A DNA stretch of 64,000 nucleotides, from contig NZ_JALJZV010000012.1 of the NCBI RefSeq assembly GCF_024171535.1, positions 1 through 64,000 on the forward strand. Reading direction: 5' to 3'. This document shows positions 9,519 to 18,753 of this stretch, piece after piece. The notes beneath the pieces were generated by a model. That model was not told the DNA's origin. It did no database searches and saw nothing but the letters and a program-made list of their open reading frames with translations. A program made the translations under genes and the position numbers. The stretch is from Flavobacterium sp. HSC-61S13. Its GTDB lineage: Bacteria > Bacteroidota > Bacteroidia > Flavobacteriales > Flavobacteriaceae. Positions within the stretch are counted from its first letter, which is position 1, and every line of letters begins with the position of its first letter.

Positions 9519-9854
9519 AAAAAAGGATTATTAATTAATAAACTAGAATAATTTTCATTAGGACCGCAGCCACGATTATTCAAACGCTGCAAATAGCCTA
9601 ACTCTACTTAGTAGCAAAAAGAGAAAAGACCTCCTATTACGCGATATAGAGCCTCTCCATTGCAATCACCTATAAGAGCAATATTACTATATTTTCAGAC
9701 AGAAATCACGGTAAAAAACCATCATTATCACACCATATATATAAAAGTATACCCCTGATTGGTGCCAAATCATAGCAAGTCAATTAAAATTAAAAAAGCC
9801 GAACTCAATAAATATTGAATTCGGCTCTCAAAAAAAAGTTATTGACACGTACAA
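9519..9854. other. 336-bp intergenic region
   Basis: No gene is visible between the acetyltransferase start and the TauE-like gene end. The right part holds the terminator of the cbb3 gene cluster. The remainder is AT-rich sequence with no clear promoter or RNA structure that I can support. Confidence 0.5.
9792..9826 (-). terminator. Terminator of the cco cluster
   Basis: A 14-bp stem with one mismatch (AGCCGAACTCAATA at 9797-9810 and TATTGAATTCGGCT at 9813-9826) has a 2-base loop. On the minus strand it is followed by six T. It lies 28 bases after the stop of the last gene of the cbb3 cluster. A-runs on the other side could also make it bidirectional. Confidence 0.85.
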
Positions 9855-10550
9855 TCAACAATCCGCATTTGCTTTTACAAAGAGATTTAATGTATCCGGG
9901 GAAAGAAAAGGTATATCCAATCCCAATCCACGAATAATAAATACAATACCAAAAAATACGATCACTATAGGATAGTACTTTAAAATTTTTGATCGGAATG
10001 AAACCGAAAACAAATCTTTTGCATAGACTATTGCACTCATCAACGGCACAGTACCCAAACCAAACAAAACCATATACAAAGCGCCTAACGCAATATCTTG
10101 TGTTGCAAGAGCCCCAAACAAGGCTACATATACCATTCCACAAGGTAAAAAACCATTAAAAAACCCAATTAAAAACAAGGAGCCCTTTGATTTTTTTTTA
10201 AATTGTTTTCCCAAAGCTTGTTTCAATTTCGACACCAAACGGTAAATCGGCATTAAAAAGTTTAGTTTCCCCAATCTTTGCTGGGGTATCATCACATAAA
10301 CAATCATCAATACCCCTATGATGATCGATACTTGCTGCTGCAATCCCGCTAAAAAAAGACCTTTACCGAAAAAACCAAATATCAAGCCTAAAATAGCATA
10401 GGTAGTAATTCTACCTAAGTGATATGTACATATTTCAATCACCTTCTGCGCTGGATTATTCCTTGAAACAGGAAGCATTATAGCAATCGGACCACACATA
10501 CCGATACAATGTAAACTGCTTATGAGTCCGAAAATCAGCGCTGTAATCAA
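9855..10550 (-). CDS. TauE/SafE (UreH-like) membrane protein in the cco cluster
   Basis: The 231-aa protein has about six membrane helices. It carries the family hallmarks SLHCIGMCGPIAIML near the N-terminus and GFFNGFLPCGMVYVAL in the second half, each with conserved Cys/Pro. Members are often the last gene of ccoGHS-type clusters and have been linked to copper or cytochrome assembly, which fits here. The frame has no upstream ATG. It begins with TTG at 10548-10550, two codons after an in-frame TAG (10557-10559) that is also the stop of ccoH. The TTG start gives the expected N-terminus (ITALIFGLISSLHC). The protein ends with a Cys residue. Confidence 0.8.
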   Translation of the reverse strand: MITALIFGLISSLHCIGMCGPIAIMLPVSRNNPAQKVIEICTYHLGRITTYAILGLIFGFFGKGLFLAGLQQQVSIIIGVLMIVYVMIPQQRLGKLNFLMPIYRLVSKLKQALGKQFKKKSKGSLFLIGFFNGFLPCGMVYVALFGALATQDIALGALYMVLFGLGTVPLMSAIVYAKDLFSVSFRSKILKYYPIVIVFFGIVFIIRGLGLDIPFLSPDTLNLFVKANADC

Positions 10551-10556
10551 AATAAC

Positions 10557-11006
10557 CTATTTTAAAGTTAGGTATTCCGTAACACGGTATCCTTTGTTTT
10601 TATGTTCCCAATCAACAGTTATATTCCAGCGACCGTCTACCAGATCTTTGTTAGGTATGAGCAAATTTGAAGAAGATAATGAAATTGGGATTTCAAAATC
10701 TAATTTCTGGTTAGACGGTCTATAAAGGAATATAGTTCCTGTAATATCTTTATAATCAAATTCGTCTGAAAAGACGATTTGTAATCCGTCAGCAACTTGT
10801 ATAAGTTGGACTGCCTGATTTACTTTATTAGAATTTACTTCACGATCATAAACGCCATCGACTTTTATTTCTTCTTGATAGTAATTCTCTGTCACTAATT
10901 CGTTATCGTAAGCAGAATTGGTTTGTACTTTAATGACATATTGTAAAATAAAAGCCATAAATAAAACTATAGCAATAACGATTCCTGTTCCCCAATTAAA
11001 TTTCAT
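10557..11006 (-). CDS. ccoH: FixH/CcoH, cbb3 oxidase assembly protein
   Basis: The 149-aa protein has one N-terminal membrane helix (residues 7-24, GTGIVIAIVLFMAFILQY) followed by a beta-rich periplasmic domain. It contains VTENYYQEEIKVD, a FixH signature. FixH/CcoH is needed for stable assembly of cbb3 oxidase. It is encoded between ccoG and the TauE-like gene, in the usual order. The TauE-like gene begins 6 bases after its stop, implying translational coupling. Confidence 0.88.
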   Translation of the reverse strand: MKFNWGTGIVIAIVLFMAFILQYVIKVQTNSAYDNELVTENYYQEEIKVDGVYDREVNSNKVNQAVQLIQVADGLQIVFSDEFDYKDITGTIFLYRPSNQKLDFEIPISLSSSNLLIPNKDLVDGRWNITVDWEHKNKGYRVTEYLTLK

Positions 11007-11106
11007 AAGTACTTATTTATTAATTAATCAAAATGGTTTCGCAATTCTTATATAGTAATATGGTTGCTTACAACAAGCCGTTAATTGTGCGATTCCATTC
11101 TTTATT

Positions 11107-12528
11107 TTAATTGAAGTTTCTTGGTCCTAAGAAATTCGTAGTGGTTGTTTCTACCAATTCATCGCCGTCGTACACTTCAATTTTCACATTTGTTTTATAA
11201 CTTTTAAGAAATGCTGGATTGATTTCAATAAACAGCGTTCCCTGTGCATACTCTCCTTTTTCAATTTTAATCATCGGTTTACCAACCAATATAACCTTTC
11301 CTCCTTTAGGATCCGCTATTTTAAAATGAATCCGTTCGAAATCTTTTACCGTTTTGTTTACTATTTTAAAGGTATAAACATTACTGATATTTTCACCTTT
11401 ATGTTCAAACGTTTGTCCTGGTAATCGTAGCACTGTAGCTTCTACATCATTTCTTAAAAACAACAATCCACATAATATCCCGATCAAGATAAACAAAACT
11501 GCTGTATATCCTTTCATTCTAGGTGTAAAAGTGAATTTTTCATTTTTCACAATTTCATCCTCAGAAGCATATCGAATCAGTCCTTTCGGCAAATCAATAC
11601 TCTCCATTATATGATCACATTCATCGATACAAGCCGTACAATTCACACATTCCAACTGGGTTCCATTACGAATATCAATACCCGTAGGACACACGTTTAC
11701 ACATTGTTTACAATCAATACAGTCACCTATTCCTTCTTCGGATCTATTTTGATCCTTTTTAAACTTTGCCCGACCTTGTTCCCGCTCTCCTCGAACGTGA
11801 TCGTAGGCTACAATAATCGATTTATTATCCAATAGAACACCTTGCAGTCTTCCATAAGGGCAAGCAATAATACAGACCTGTTCTCTAAACCAAGCAAAAA
11901 TAAAATAGAATACCCCAGTAAAAATCAACAAGGCGACTATGGTGCTTATATGATCTGCAGGACCTTCTTTAATCATAGCCAAAACCGCATCACTTCCAAT
12001 AATATAAGAAAGGAAAACATTGGCTATTAAAAATGAAATGATAAAATACAAAAACCATTTAAACGTTCTTTTGCGTATTTTCTCAGCGTCCCATTTTTGT
12101 TTTTTTAATCGGATTTGCGCTCCTCGATCACCGTCAATCCAGTAGTCAATTCGCCTAAAAACCATTTCCATAAAAATGGTCTGAGGACAAACCCATCCAC
12201 AAAATATTCTTCCAAATGCGACTGTAAAGAGTGTTACAAAAACCACGCCTACAATCATCGATATCACTACCAAATAAAAATCTTGTGGCCAAAATGTGAA
12301 TCCGAAAATATTAAACTTTCGATCGATTACATTTAATAAAACAAACTGATTGCCATTAATTTTGATAAATGGAAAAGAGAGAAGCATCGCGAGCAAGACA
12401 TAACTAACGATCTTCCTCTTGTTATAAAATTTCCCGGAAGGTTTTTTCGGAAAGACCCAAGCTCTTTTACCTTCTTCATTTATTGTACCAATAGTATCTC
12501 TAAAACTTTCATCAGGTAATTTCGACAT
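11107..12528 (-). CDS. ccoG: CcoG/FixG, cbb3 oxidase assembly iron-sulfur protein
   Basis: The 473-aa membrane protein has about five helices. It contains the conserved CGWVCPQTIFMEMVFRR and CIIACPYGRLQGV segments and a ferredoxin-like domain with two cysteine clusters (CIDCKQCVNVCP and CVNCTACIDECD, residues about 258-310). The C-terminal 100 residues form the Ig-like FixG domain. CcoG family members have been shown to act as cupric reductases in cbb3 biogenesis. The gene lies downstream of ccoP across a strong hairpin at 12547-12586, and ccoH follows after 100 bases. Confidence 0.92.
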   Translation of the reverse strand: MSKLPDESFRDTIGTINEEGKRAWVFPKKPSGKFYNKRKIVSYVLLAMLLSFPFIKINGNQFVLLNVIDRKFNIFGFTFWPQDFYLVVISMIVGVVFVTLFTVAFGRIFCGWVCPQTIFMEMVFRRIDYWIDGDRGAQIRLKKQKWDAEKIRKRTFKWFLYFIISFLIANVFLSYIIGSDAVLAMIKEGPADHISTIVALLIFTGVFYFIFAWFREQVCIIACPYGRLQGVLLDNKSIIVAYDHVRGEREQGRAKFKKDQNRSEEGIGDCIDCKQCVNVCPTGIDIRNGTQLECVNCTACIDECDHIMESIDLPKGLIRYASEDEIVKNEKFTFTPRMKGYTAVLFILIGILCGLLFLRNDVEATVLRLPGQTFEHKGENISNVYTFKIVNKTVKDFERIHFKIADPKGGKVILVGKPMIKIEKGEYAQGTLFIEINPAFLKSYKTNVKIEVYDGDELVETTTTNFLGPRNFN

Positions 12529-12546
12529 CGCATCTCAAGTTTTAAA

Positions 12547-12586
12547 TCGATATAAGCCCAGATATCACAACCTCAGCTTATATCGA
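12547..12586. promoter_or_regulatory. Strong intercistronic hairpin between ccoP and ccoG
   Basis: TCGATATAAGC (12547-12557) and GCTTATATCGA (12576-12586) are an 11-of-11 inverted repeat around an 18-base loop. It fills the 74-base gap between ccoP and ccoG. No T-run follows on the minus strand, so it is not a classic terminator. It may stabilise the 3' end of the upstream structural-gene mRNA or attenuate transcription into the assembly genes. Confidence 0.55.
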
Positions 12587-12602
12587 ATAATAATAATTTT
12601 AG

Positions 12603-13562
12603 TTATTCTACTGGATTCGGTTCCGTAGCAGGCACCGAATCATTAGCTACTTCACTTGCAACCGTAGCAGCAGGCGCTGCTTCTGTGTTATCAACCCAAA
12701 CTTCCCCCTCTGGAGCTTTAGCATCCGCAGGATTGGTACCGTGAAGGGTTAAAACATAACTCGCTATCTTAGCAATATCTGATGGTTTGATACTAGTTTT
12801 CCAAGCAACCATACCTTTACCATCTCGCCCCCCTTCCATAACGGTATTAAACACATTTTTAATACCACCACCTAGAATCCAGTGATCATCAGTTAAGTTC
12901 GGTCCAATTCCACCACCACCATCTGCACGGTGACAAACGACACAGTTGACTTCAAAAAGTTTTTTACCTTCAGCCAAATCAGCAGCGTCATCTAAAAACA
13001 CCACCTGATCTGCCGTCAACATATCTGGAGCTGTTTTCTTATATTCTTCTACAGCAGTTTGAGCAGCTAACATTTCTTTCTCGAATTCTGTCGTCTGATT
13101 ATCACCATTAAACATGTGGAATCGAGCCATATACACTACTGCAAAAACAATAGTTGCATAGAATAGATATACCCACCATGGCGGTAACTCATTGTCAAGC
13201 TCCTTAATCCCATCATAATCATGATCTAACAGCAAAGCGCCTTCTTCATCGATACCTTTGGTGCGTGTTAGTTTTTTCATCAATTTTTTATAGAATGCCG
13301 ATTCTGTAAAAGGCAAAGCTTCTAAACGCTCCTGTTCTGCTCGTTCCTCTTCTGTCATTAATCTCGACATTACTTTATCGGTAGCTGCCGCAACAATTTC
13401 AACCGCTATCAAAGCAAATAAAAATAAAAACAAAAGCACTAATACCACTGGATACGTCATAAAAGCAGGTTGATCACCTGAATCAATAGCGTACTCCAAA
13501 GCAAAGAAAAACAAAGCAAAGAGGACAGGAACTCTGACGTATACTGGAAAATATTTTTTCAT
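12603..13562 (-). CDS. ccoP: CcoP, cytochrome c subunit of cbb3 oxidase
   Basis: The 319-aa protein has two N-terminal membrane helices (about 8-27 and 36-59), a cytoplasmic linker and another helix near residues 127-145. A periplasmic cytochrome c domain follows with one heme site, CVVCH, at residues 207-211. A Met ligand is probably the one in GKGMVAWK. Proteobacterial CcoP carries two hemes. A single heme is what I see here, as in other Bacteroidota. The C-terminal 30 residues are an A/E/P-rich tail. It sits 6 bases after ccoQ in the ccoS-NO-Q-P cluster. Confidence 0.9.
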   Translation of the reverse strand: MKKYFPVYVRVPVLFALFFFALEYAIDSGDQPAFMTYPVVLVLLFLFLFALIAVEIVAAATDKVMSRLMTEEERAEQERLEALPFTESAFYKKLMKKLTRTKGIDEEGALLLDHDYDGIKELDNELPPWWVYLFYATIVFAVVYMARFHMFNGDNQTTEFEKEMLAAQTAVEEYKKTAPDMLTADQVVFLDDAADLAEGKKLFEVNCVVCHRADGGGGIGPNLTDDHWILGGGIKNVFNTVMEGGRDGKGMVAWKTSIKPSDIAKIASYVLTLHGTNPADAKAPEGEVWVDNTEAAPAATVASEVANDSVPATEPNPVE

Positions 13563-13568
13563 GTCTAC

Positions 13569-13766
13569 TTATTTTTTAGATACATTATTCATTTCTAATT
13601 CTTCCTCAAAAGGAAGCTGACTCAACTCCTTGATTTTATCTTTCTTATAAGTATAGACCCACAGAGTAAGTCCTGCGAAAAAGACAAAGAAAATGATCAA
13701 AGCGATGATCGGATAAATCTCAATTCCTGAAATCGTATCCATATTGTGTTTAATGAACTTTAACAT
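13569..13766 (-). CDS. ccoQ: CcoQ/FixQ, small cbb3 oxidase subunit
   Basis: This 65-aa protein has one membrane helix (about residues 18-40, YPIIALIIFFVFFAGLTLWVYTY) followed by a charged cytoplasmic tail. This is the CcoQ layout. It is encoded between ccoNO (6 bases before) and ccoP (6 bases after). Identification rests mainly on position, size and topology, because the sequence is poorly conserved in this family. Confidence 0.82.
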   Translation of the reverse strand: MLKFIKHNMDTISGIEIYPIIALIIFFVFFAGLTLWVYTYKKDKIKELSQLPFEEELEMNNVSKK

Positions 13767-13772
13767 AGTCGA

Positions 13773-15959
13773 CTATTTTTCAGCTGTTTTAACCTTAATA
13801 TCCGTACCTAGACGTTGTAGATAAGCAATCATTGCTGTGATTTCACGTTCACTCATCGGAACAAACTCTTCACCACGCGTTGCTGCATTCTTTTTACTCT
13901 CCTCATAACTTTTCACGAAGTCTGGGTCATTTTCTAGGTTTTTCTCGATTTGTTCCGCTTGAGCTTTCATATTGGCTCTTGCATTAGCAATATCTTCTTC
14001 CGTATATGGAACACCTAATTTAACCATCACGCGCATCTTCGTTTCTATGTCTGAATGGTCCATCACTTTATTATCAAACATCCATTTATAGGCTGGCATG
14101 ATTGAATTTGGTGAAGTACTTTGTGGATCATACATGTGATTAAAATGCCAGTTGTCTGAATATTTACCTCCAATTCTCATTAAATCCGGTCCTGTTCTCT
14201 TAGATCCCCATAAGAATGGATGGTCATAAACATATTCACCCGATTTAGAGTACTCTCCATAACGTTCTACTTCAGAACGGAAAGGACGAATCATTTGTGA
14301 GTGACATCCCACACATCCTTCTCGAATATATAAATCCCTACCTTGTAACTCCAAAGGAGAATACGGTTTAACACTTGAAATCGTAGGTATATTTGACTTA
14401 ACTACTATGGTCGGAACGATCTGTATGATACCTCCAATCAAGATTACAACAGTAGCCAAAATGGTTAATTGTATTGGCTTTCTCTCTAACCAACTATGGA
14501 AACCTTCTGCACCAATTCTCTTTGGTGATATTTTAGCTAAAGCTGGAGCTTCAGCATATTCATCAACGATGGTCTCCCCTTTGCGTACTGTTTTATATAC
14601 GTTATAAACCAACACCAACATACCGATAATGTATAGTGATCCACCAATAGCTCTCATCCAATACATCGGTAAGATAGCTGTAACGGTTTCTAAGAAGTTA
14701 CCATATTTAAGGGTTCCATCAGGATTAAAATCTTTCCACATTAAGTGTTGATTAAAACCAGCTACATATAAAGGAATGGTGTAAAGTATGATTCCCAACG
14801 TACCGATCCAGAAATGGAAGTTAGCTAAAGTTTTAGAATACAATTCCGTTTTAGTCATTCTTGGTATTAACCAATACACCATACCGAAAGTCATGAACCC
14901 GTTCCAAGCCAAAGCTCCAACGTGAACGTGTGCAACGATCCAATCCGTAAAGTGAGCAATGGCATTTACGTTTTTAAGCGACAACATAGGCCCTTCAAAC
15001 GTAGCCATACCATAACCGGTAATTGCAACAACAAAAAATTTCAAAACAGGATCTACTCGCACTTTATCCCATGCTCCACGAAGTGTAAGCAAACCATTAA
15101 TCATACCTCCCCAAGATGGAGCAATCAACATTACAGAGAATACAACTCCTAAATTTTGCGCCCATTCTGGCAAAGCAGAATATAATAAGTGATGGGGACC
15201 TGCCCATATATATAAGAAAATTAAAGACCAAAAGTGAATAATCGAAAGTCTATATGAATAGATTGGTCTATTGGCTGCTTTGGGTAAATAGTAGTACATC
15301 AATCCCAAGAATGGTGTAGTCAAGAAAAATGCCACAGCATTATGTCCGTACCACCACTGAACTAAGGCATCTTGCACCCCCGCATAAACCGAATACGATT
15401 TTAATGCGTGAACTGGTAATTCTAAACTGTTGAATATATGCAATACAGCCACTGTAACGAAAGTTGCTATATAGAACCAAATTGCCACATACAAATGGCG
15501 CTCTCTTCTACGCATAATAGTCATGATCATATTGACTCCAAAGATTACCCAAATCAGAGCAATCATAATATCAATAGGCCATTCTAGCTCAGCATACTCT
15601 TTAGATGAAGTAAAGCCCAACGGTAGAGTAATAACCGCTGAAATGATGATGATTTGCCATCCCCAAAAGTGGATTTTGCTTAGCACATCACTAAACATTC
15701 TAGCCTTAAGTAATCGCTGCAAAGAATAATAGATCCCAGCGAATATAGCATTACCCACAAACGCAAAAATTACTGCATTGGTATGTAATGGTCTCAGTCT
15801 ACCATAACTCAACCAAGGTATACCGTCGGTTAAATTTGGGAACAAAAACAATACAGCCAAGAGCAATCCTACCAACATTCCTATCGCTCCAAATAAGATT
15901 GAAGCATAAAGAAACTTCTTTACAATTTTGTTATCGTAATAAAATTGTTGCACTTCCAT
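13773..15959 (-). CDS. ccoN: Fused CcoN-CcoO cbb3 oxidase subunit
   Basis: A 728-aa fusion of the catalytic heme-copper subunit and the mono-heme subunit. Residues 1 to about 480 are CcoN with its histidine ligands: the low-spin heme His in RLRPLHTNAV, CuB ligands in WWYGHNAVAFFLT and AGPHHLLYS, and HVHVGALAWNG for the high-spin heme. After a helix near residue 505 comes CcoO, with heme site CVGCH at about 549-553 and the Met ligand in SIMPAYKWMF. It reduces oxygen to water with high affinity and pumps protons. The ccoN-ccoO fusion is usual in Bacteroidota. It follows ccoS by 6 bases. Confidence 0.95.
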   Translation of the reverse strand: MEVQQFYYDNKIVKKFLYASILFGAIGMLVGLLLAVLFLFPNLTDGIPWLSYGRLRPLHTNAVIFAFVGNAIFAGIYYSLQRLLKARMFSDVLSKIHFWGWQIIIISAVITLPLGFTSSKEYAELEWPIDIMIALIWVIFGVNMIMTIMRRRERHLYVAIWFYIATFVTVAVLHIFNSLELPVHALKSYSVYAGVQDALVQWWYGHNAVAFFLTTPFLGLMYYYLPKAANRPIYSYRLSIIHFWSLIFLYIWAGPHHLLYSALPEWAQNLGVVFSVMLIAPSWGGMINGLLTLRGAWDKVRVDPVLKFFVVAITGYGMATFEGPMLSLKNVNAIAHFTDWIVAHVHVGALAWNGFMTFGMVYWLIPRMTKTELYSKTLANFHFWIGTLGIILYTIPLYVAGFNQHLMWKDFNPDGTLKYGNFLETVTAILPMYWMRAIGGSLYIIGMLVLVYNVYKTVRKGETIVDEYAEAPALAKISPKRIGAEGFHSWLERKPIQLTILATVVILIGGIIQIVPTIVVKSNIPTISSVKPYSPLELQGRDLYIREGCVGCHSQMIRPFRSEVERYGEYSKSGEYVYDHPFLWGSKRTGPDLMRIGGKYSDNWHFNHMYDPQSTSPNSIMPAYKWMFDNKVMDHSDIETKMRVMVKLGVPYTEEDIANARANMKAQAEQIEKNLENDPDFVKSYEESKKNAATRGEEFVPMSEREITAMIAYLQRLGTDIKVKTAEK

Positions 15960-15965
15960 AGTTGT

Positions 15966-16160
15966 TTATATTTGATTTTCATTATTTTTTTTAAGACTAG
16001 GCTCTTCCTTTTTAGATTTAAGTTCATCGTCAAAGAGCATGCGAACAGAGGGGGTGTAATCGTCATCAAATTGACCACTCCGAACGGATTTAATAAACAA
16101 GTACAAGAAGACCGCAGCAACAAAAATGCTGATACAGATTAAAATATAAATAACACTCAT
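15966..16160 (-). CDS. ccoS: CcoS, cbb3 oxidase maturation protein
   Basis: A 64-aa protein with one N-terminal membrane helix (residues 4-24) and the CcoS signature SGQFDDDYTPSVRMLFDDE (residues 32-50). CcoS is required for insertion of redox cofactors into cbb3 oxidase. It is the first gene of the structural operon and has a promoter with a probable Fnr box just upstream. Frames overlapping it in other registers are not protein-like. Confidence 0.88.
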   Translation of the reverse strand: MSVIYILICISIFVAAVFLYLFIKSVRSGQFDDDYTPSVRMLFDDELKSKKEEPSLKKNNENQI

Positions 16161-16177
16161 ACCTCTATAATTTACAT

Positions 16178-16220
16178 CAAAATTAACTTATCCTTTATTA
16201 ATAAAACATGATATTTATCA
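16178..16220 (-). promoter_or_regulatory. Promoter of the ccoS-NO-Q-P operon with Fnr-type box
   Basis: The perfect palindrome TGATATTTATCA (16209-16220) matches the Fnr-type TGAT-N4-ATCA operator. On the minus strand, TAATTTTG at 16185-16178 matches the TAnnTTTG -7 element, giving a start near 16173. The box is then centred about 41-42 bases upstream, the usual activating position. A one-base variant lies in front of ccoI and fnr. Confidence 0.7.
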
Positions 16221-16259
16221 CGTTTCCCGTCAATTTGATTAGTTTTTATTAATTTTTTT

Positions 16260-18641
16260 TTAAGATTTTTTGTGAGAATAATAATTGCTCATAATCGTCA
16301 CAAAACTGATCATTGATGCTGTACTAATTGGCATTAAAATAGCCGCTATAAGAGGCGATAAATGATTACTGACTGCAAATGATAATCCAATCACATTGTA
16401 AGTAAGCGCCAAAACATAACTCATTTTAATTGTTTTAATAGCATTTTTTGAATAGGTCAGGTAATAATCGATTTTTCCAAACTGAGATGCATCGAGTATA
16501 GCATCACTTGCCGGCGTAAAAACATTGACATTTTCAGCAATCGAAACACCTACATTACTCTGAGCCAAAGCACCCGCATCATTCAATCCATCACCAACCA
16601 TCATTACATTGGATCCGTTTTGTTGCAGTCTTTTTATATATTCCAATTTTTCTTCGGGTTTCTGATTAAAGACCAAACTTGTTGAAGTGGGCAATACCGC
16701 TTTTAAAAACGATGCTTCTCCTTCATTATCTCCAGACAACACATGCAGTTGATACCCCATTTTAACCAGATTTGAAAACAAATCCTCTACTCCAGCACGA
16801 TATTGATTTTCAAAAACAAATCGTCCTTTATTAACGCCTGCCACTTGAACATATACTAAGGTTTGAACACTATCATCAGTCTCCTGAACAGACAAGAAAT
16901 TAGCCGACCCTATTTTGTAGTAAATTCCATCAACCACTCCTTCCAAGCCTGCACCGGAAATCTCTTCGAAATTTGCAACTTTCACAACCACACCTTGTGG
17001 CAAGAAACTGTACAATCTTCTACTTAATGGGTGATTTGATCCCCTGATAATATTTTTAATAGCACTTTTTTCTTGTTCGCTCAATTCCTCTCCTTCATAA
17101 CGAATTTGAGATTCGATCTGCGTAGTCAATGTACCCGTTTTATCAAAAACCAAGGTGTCCACTTTAGCCAATTGCTCGACTACAGTTACATTTTTTAGAT
17201 AAAATTTCTTACGCCCCATAATGCGAATTACATTTCCCAAAGTAAAAGGAGCTGTTAACGCTAGCGCACAAGGACAAGCAACTATTAAGATCGCAGTAAA
17301 TACATTAAACGCAGCATTAACATCAATAAAAACCCAATAAACAAAGGCAATGATAGACAAAGCAATTAATGCCGGTGTAAAATAATGACTAATTTGATCC
17401 GTTATTGTCCTGTATTTGATATCAACTTTTTTCTGAAAAACATCGTTGCTCCATAACTGAGTAAGATAACTTTGAGATACCGAATTGATCGTTTCAATCT
17501 CAATCAATTCTCCCACTTGTTTACCCCCAGCAAACAACTTATCACCCGATTTTTTCTCCACCGGTACCGCTTCGCCGGTTACAAAACTATAGTCAATAAA
17601 AGCGCTCTCTGAAATTAAAATTCCATCAACTGGAAGCAACTCCTGGTTTCTAATCAACAAGCGATCTCCGGGTTCCACATCATAAATCTGCACAGCGGAT
17701 TCTGACTTATCTGGATTGAGCTTGGTTACCGCTATAGGGAAATAGGATTTATAGTCCCTTTCAAAGGACAAAAAGTTATAAGTACGTTGTTGAAATATCT
17801 TACCCAACAACATAAAAAAGACCAAAGCACACATACTGTCAAAAAAACCCTGCCCATGTCCTATAACAATATCAACAACACTACGAATAAACATCACGAT
17901 TATTCCTAGAGCCATCGGTATATCGATGGTATACATCTTTGAACGGATACCCTTCCAAGCGGCGATATAATACCCAGAAGCTGAATAAAAAAACACGGGT
18001 AATGATAATAAAAGTATTAACCAACGGAAAAAATCACGATACTCGTTAATCCAATAATCATCAATGTTAAAATATTCAGGAAACGACAACATCATCACAT
18101 TTCCAAAACTAAAAAAGGCAATTCCGATTTTATATATTAGACTTCGATCAATCGCCTGTTTTTTAACATCGTAATTTTCTAAACTTATATAAGGATTGTA
18201 TCCGATTCTCCCTAATAGTAATGCAATCTCTTTTAGAGAAATCACAGAGGAATCGAAAGTGATCGTTACCTTTTTAATTGGAAAATTAACAACAGAACGA
18301 TAGATACCCCCATTTAGTTTTTGGAGATTTTCCAAAATCCAAATACACGAACTGCAGTGAATATGAGGAATATAAAGCGTGACTACTGAAGTTTTCTCCT
18401 CTTCAAAGTCTAATAGTTTACTACAAATTTCCGGATTATCTAAAAAATCATATTGTGTTGAAATTGCATCTGGACTTGCTCCAGGAGATGACGCAAAATC
18501 ATAGTAACTACTGAGATCATTTTCACTAAATATCTCATATACAGTTTGACATCCTTTGCAACAAAATTCCTTTTCATCGTATACCACACGATTAAACTTA
18601 GTCACCTCATTGCCACAGTGATAACACATTAAACTCCCCAT
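16260..18641 (-). CDS. ccoI: CcoI/FixI copper-transporting P-type ATPase
   Basis: The 793-aa P1B ATPase begins with a cysteine-rich metal-binding segment (CYHCG at 6-10, CCKGC at 27-31) and a heavy-metal-associated domain with CSSC at 96-99. The catalytic core follows: TGEAVPVEK in the actuator domain, the CPCALAL membrane motif, the phosphorylation site DKTGTLT and the hinge GDGLNDAGAL. It supplies copper for the CuB centre of cbb3 oxidase. The gene lies upstream of ccoS in the same direction and is divergent from the Crp/Fnr gene, sharing a regulatory region with an Fnr-type box. Confidence 0.92.
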   Translation of the reverse strand: MGSLMCYHCGNEVTKFNRVVYDEKEFCCKGCQTVYEIFSENDLSSYYDFASSPGASPDAISTQYDFLDNPEICSKLLDFEEEKTSVVTLYIPHIHCSSCIWILENLQKLNGGIYRSVVNFPIKKVTITFDSSVISLKEIALLLGRIGYNPYISLENYDVKKQAIDRSLIYKIGIAFFSFGNVMMLSFPEYFNIDDYWINEYRDFFRWLILLLSLPVFFYSASGYYIAAWKGIRSKMYTIDIPMALGIIVMFIRSVVDIVIGHGQGFFDSMCALVFFMLLGKIFQQRTYNFLSFERDYKSYFPIAVTKLNPDKSESAVQIYDVEPGDRLLIRNQELLPVDGILISESAFIDYSFVTGEAVPVEKKSGDKLFAGGKQVGELIEIETINSVSQSYLTQLWSNDVFQKKVDIKYRTITDQISHYFTPALIALSIIAFVYWVFIDVNAAFNVFTAILIVACPCALALTAPFTLGNVIRIMGRKKFYLKNVTVVEQLAKVDTLVFDKTGTLTTQIESQIRYEGEELSEQEKSAIKNIIRGSNHPLSRRLYSFLPQGVVVKVANFEEISGAGLEGVVDGIYYKIGSANFLSVQETDDSVQTLVYVQVAGVNKGRFVFENQYRAGVEDLFSNLVKMGYQLHVLSGDNEGEASFLKAVLPTSTSLVFNQKPEEKLEYIKRLQQNGSNVMMVGDGLNDAGALAQSNVGVSIAENVNVFTPASDAILDASQFGKIDYYLTYSKNAIKTIKMSYVLALTYNVIGLSFAVSNHLSPLIAAILMPISTASMISFVTIMSNYYSHKKS

Positions 18642-18648
18642 TTTTGCT

Positions 18649-18725
18649 CAAATTTACCTTTTACAAATTTCCTGTTATTCGCTTTGATAATATATGACAT
18701 TTATCATAAATATTTATTATATTTG
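18649..18725. promoter_or_regulatory. Divergent ccoI/fnr promoter region with Fnr-type box
   Basis: TGACATTTATCA at 18695-18706 differs by one base from the perfect Fnr-type box before ccoS. On the plus strand, TATATTTG (18718-18725) is a -7 element for the Crp/Fnr gene, with the box about 30 bases upstream of the start. On the minus strand, TAAATTTG (18656-18649) could serve ccoI, with a very short leader. The site is placed to control both genes, including feedback on the regulator itself. Confidence 0.6.
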
Positions 18726-18753
18726 TATTGAGCAAAATAATAAACTACGTATT

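Noticed and set aside
9805..10143. 112-codon frame overlapping the TauE-like gene
   Set aside because: It is an out-of-frame shadow with very high Cys/Tyr/Phe content over a conserved membrane-protein gene.
18694..18753. Longer start for the Crp/Fnr gene
   Set aside because: The extension covers the Fnr-type box and the -7 element, and the family starts with MGKCEQC.
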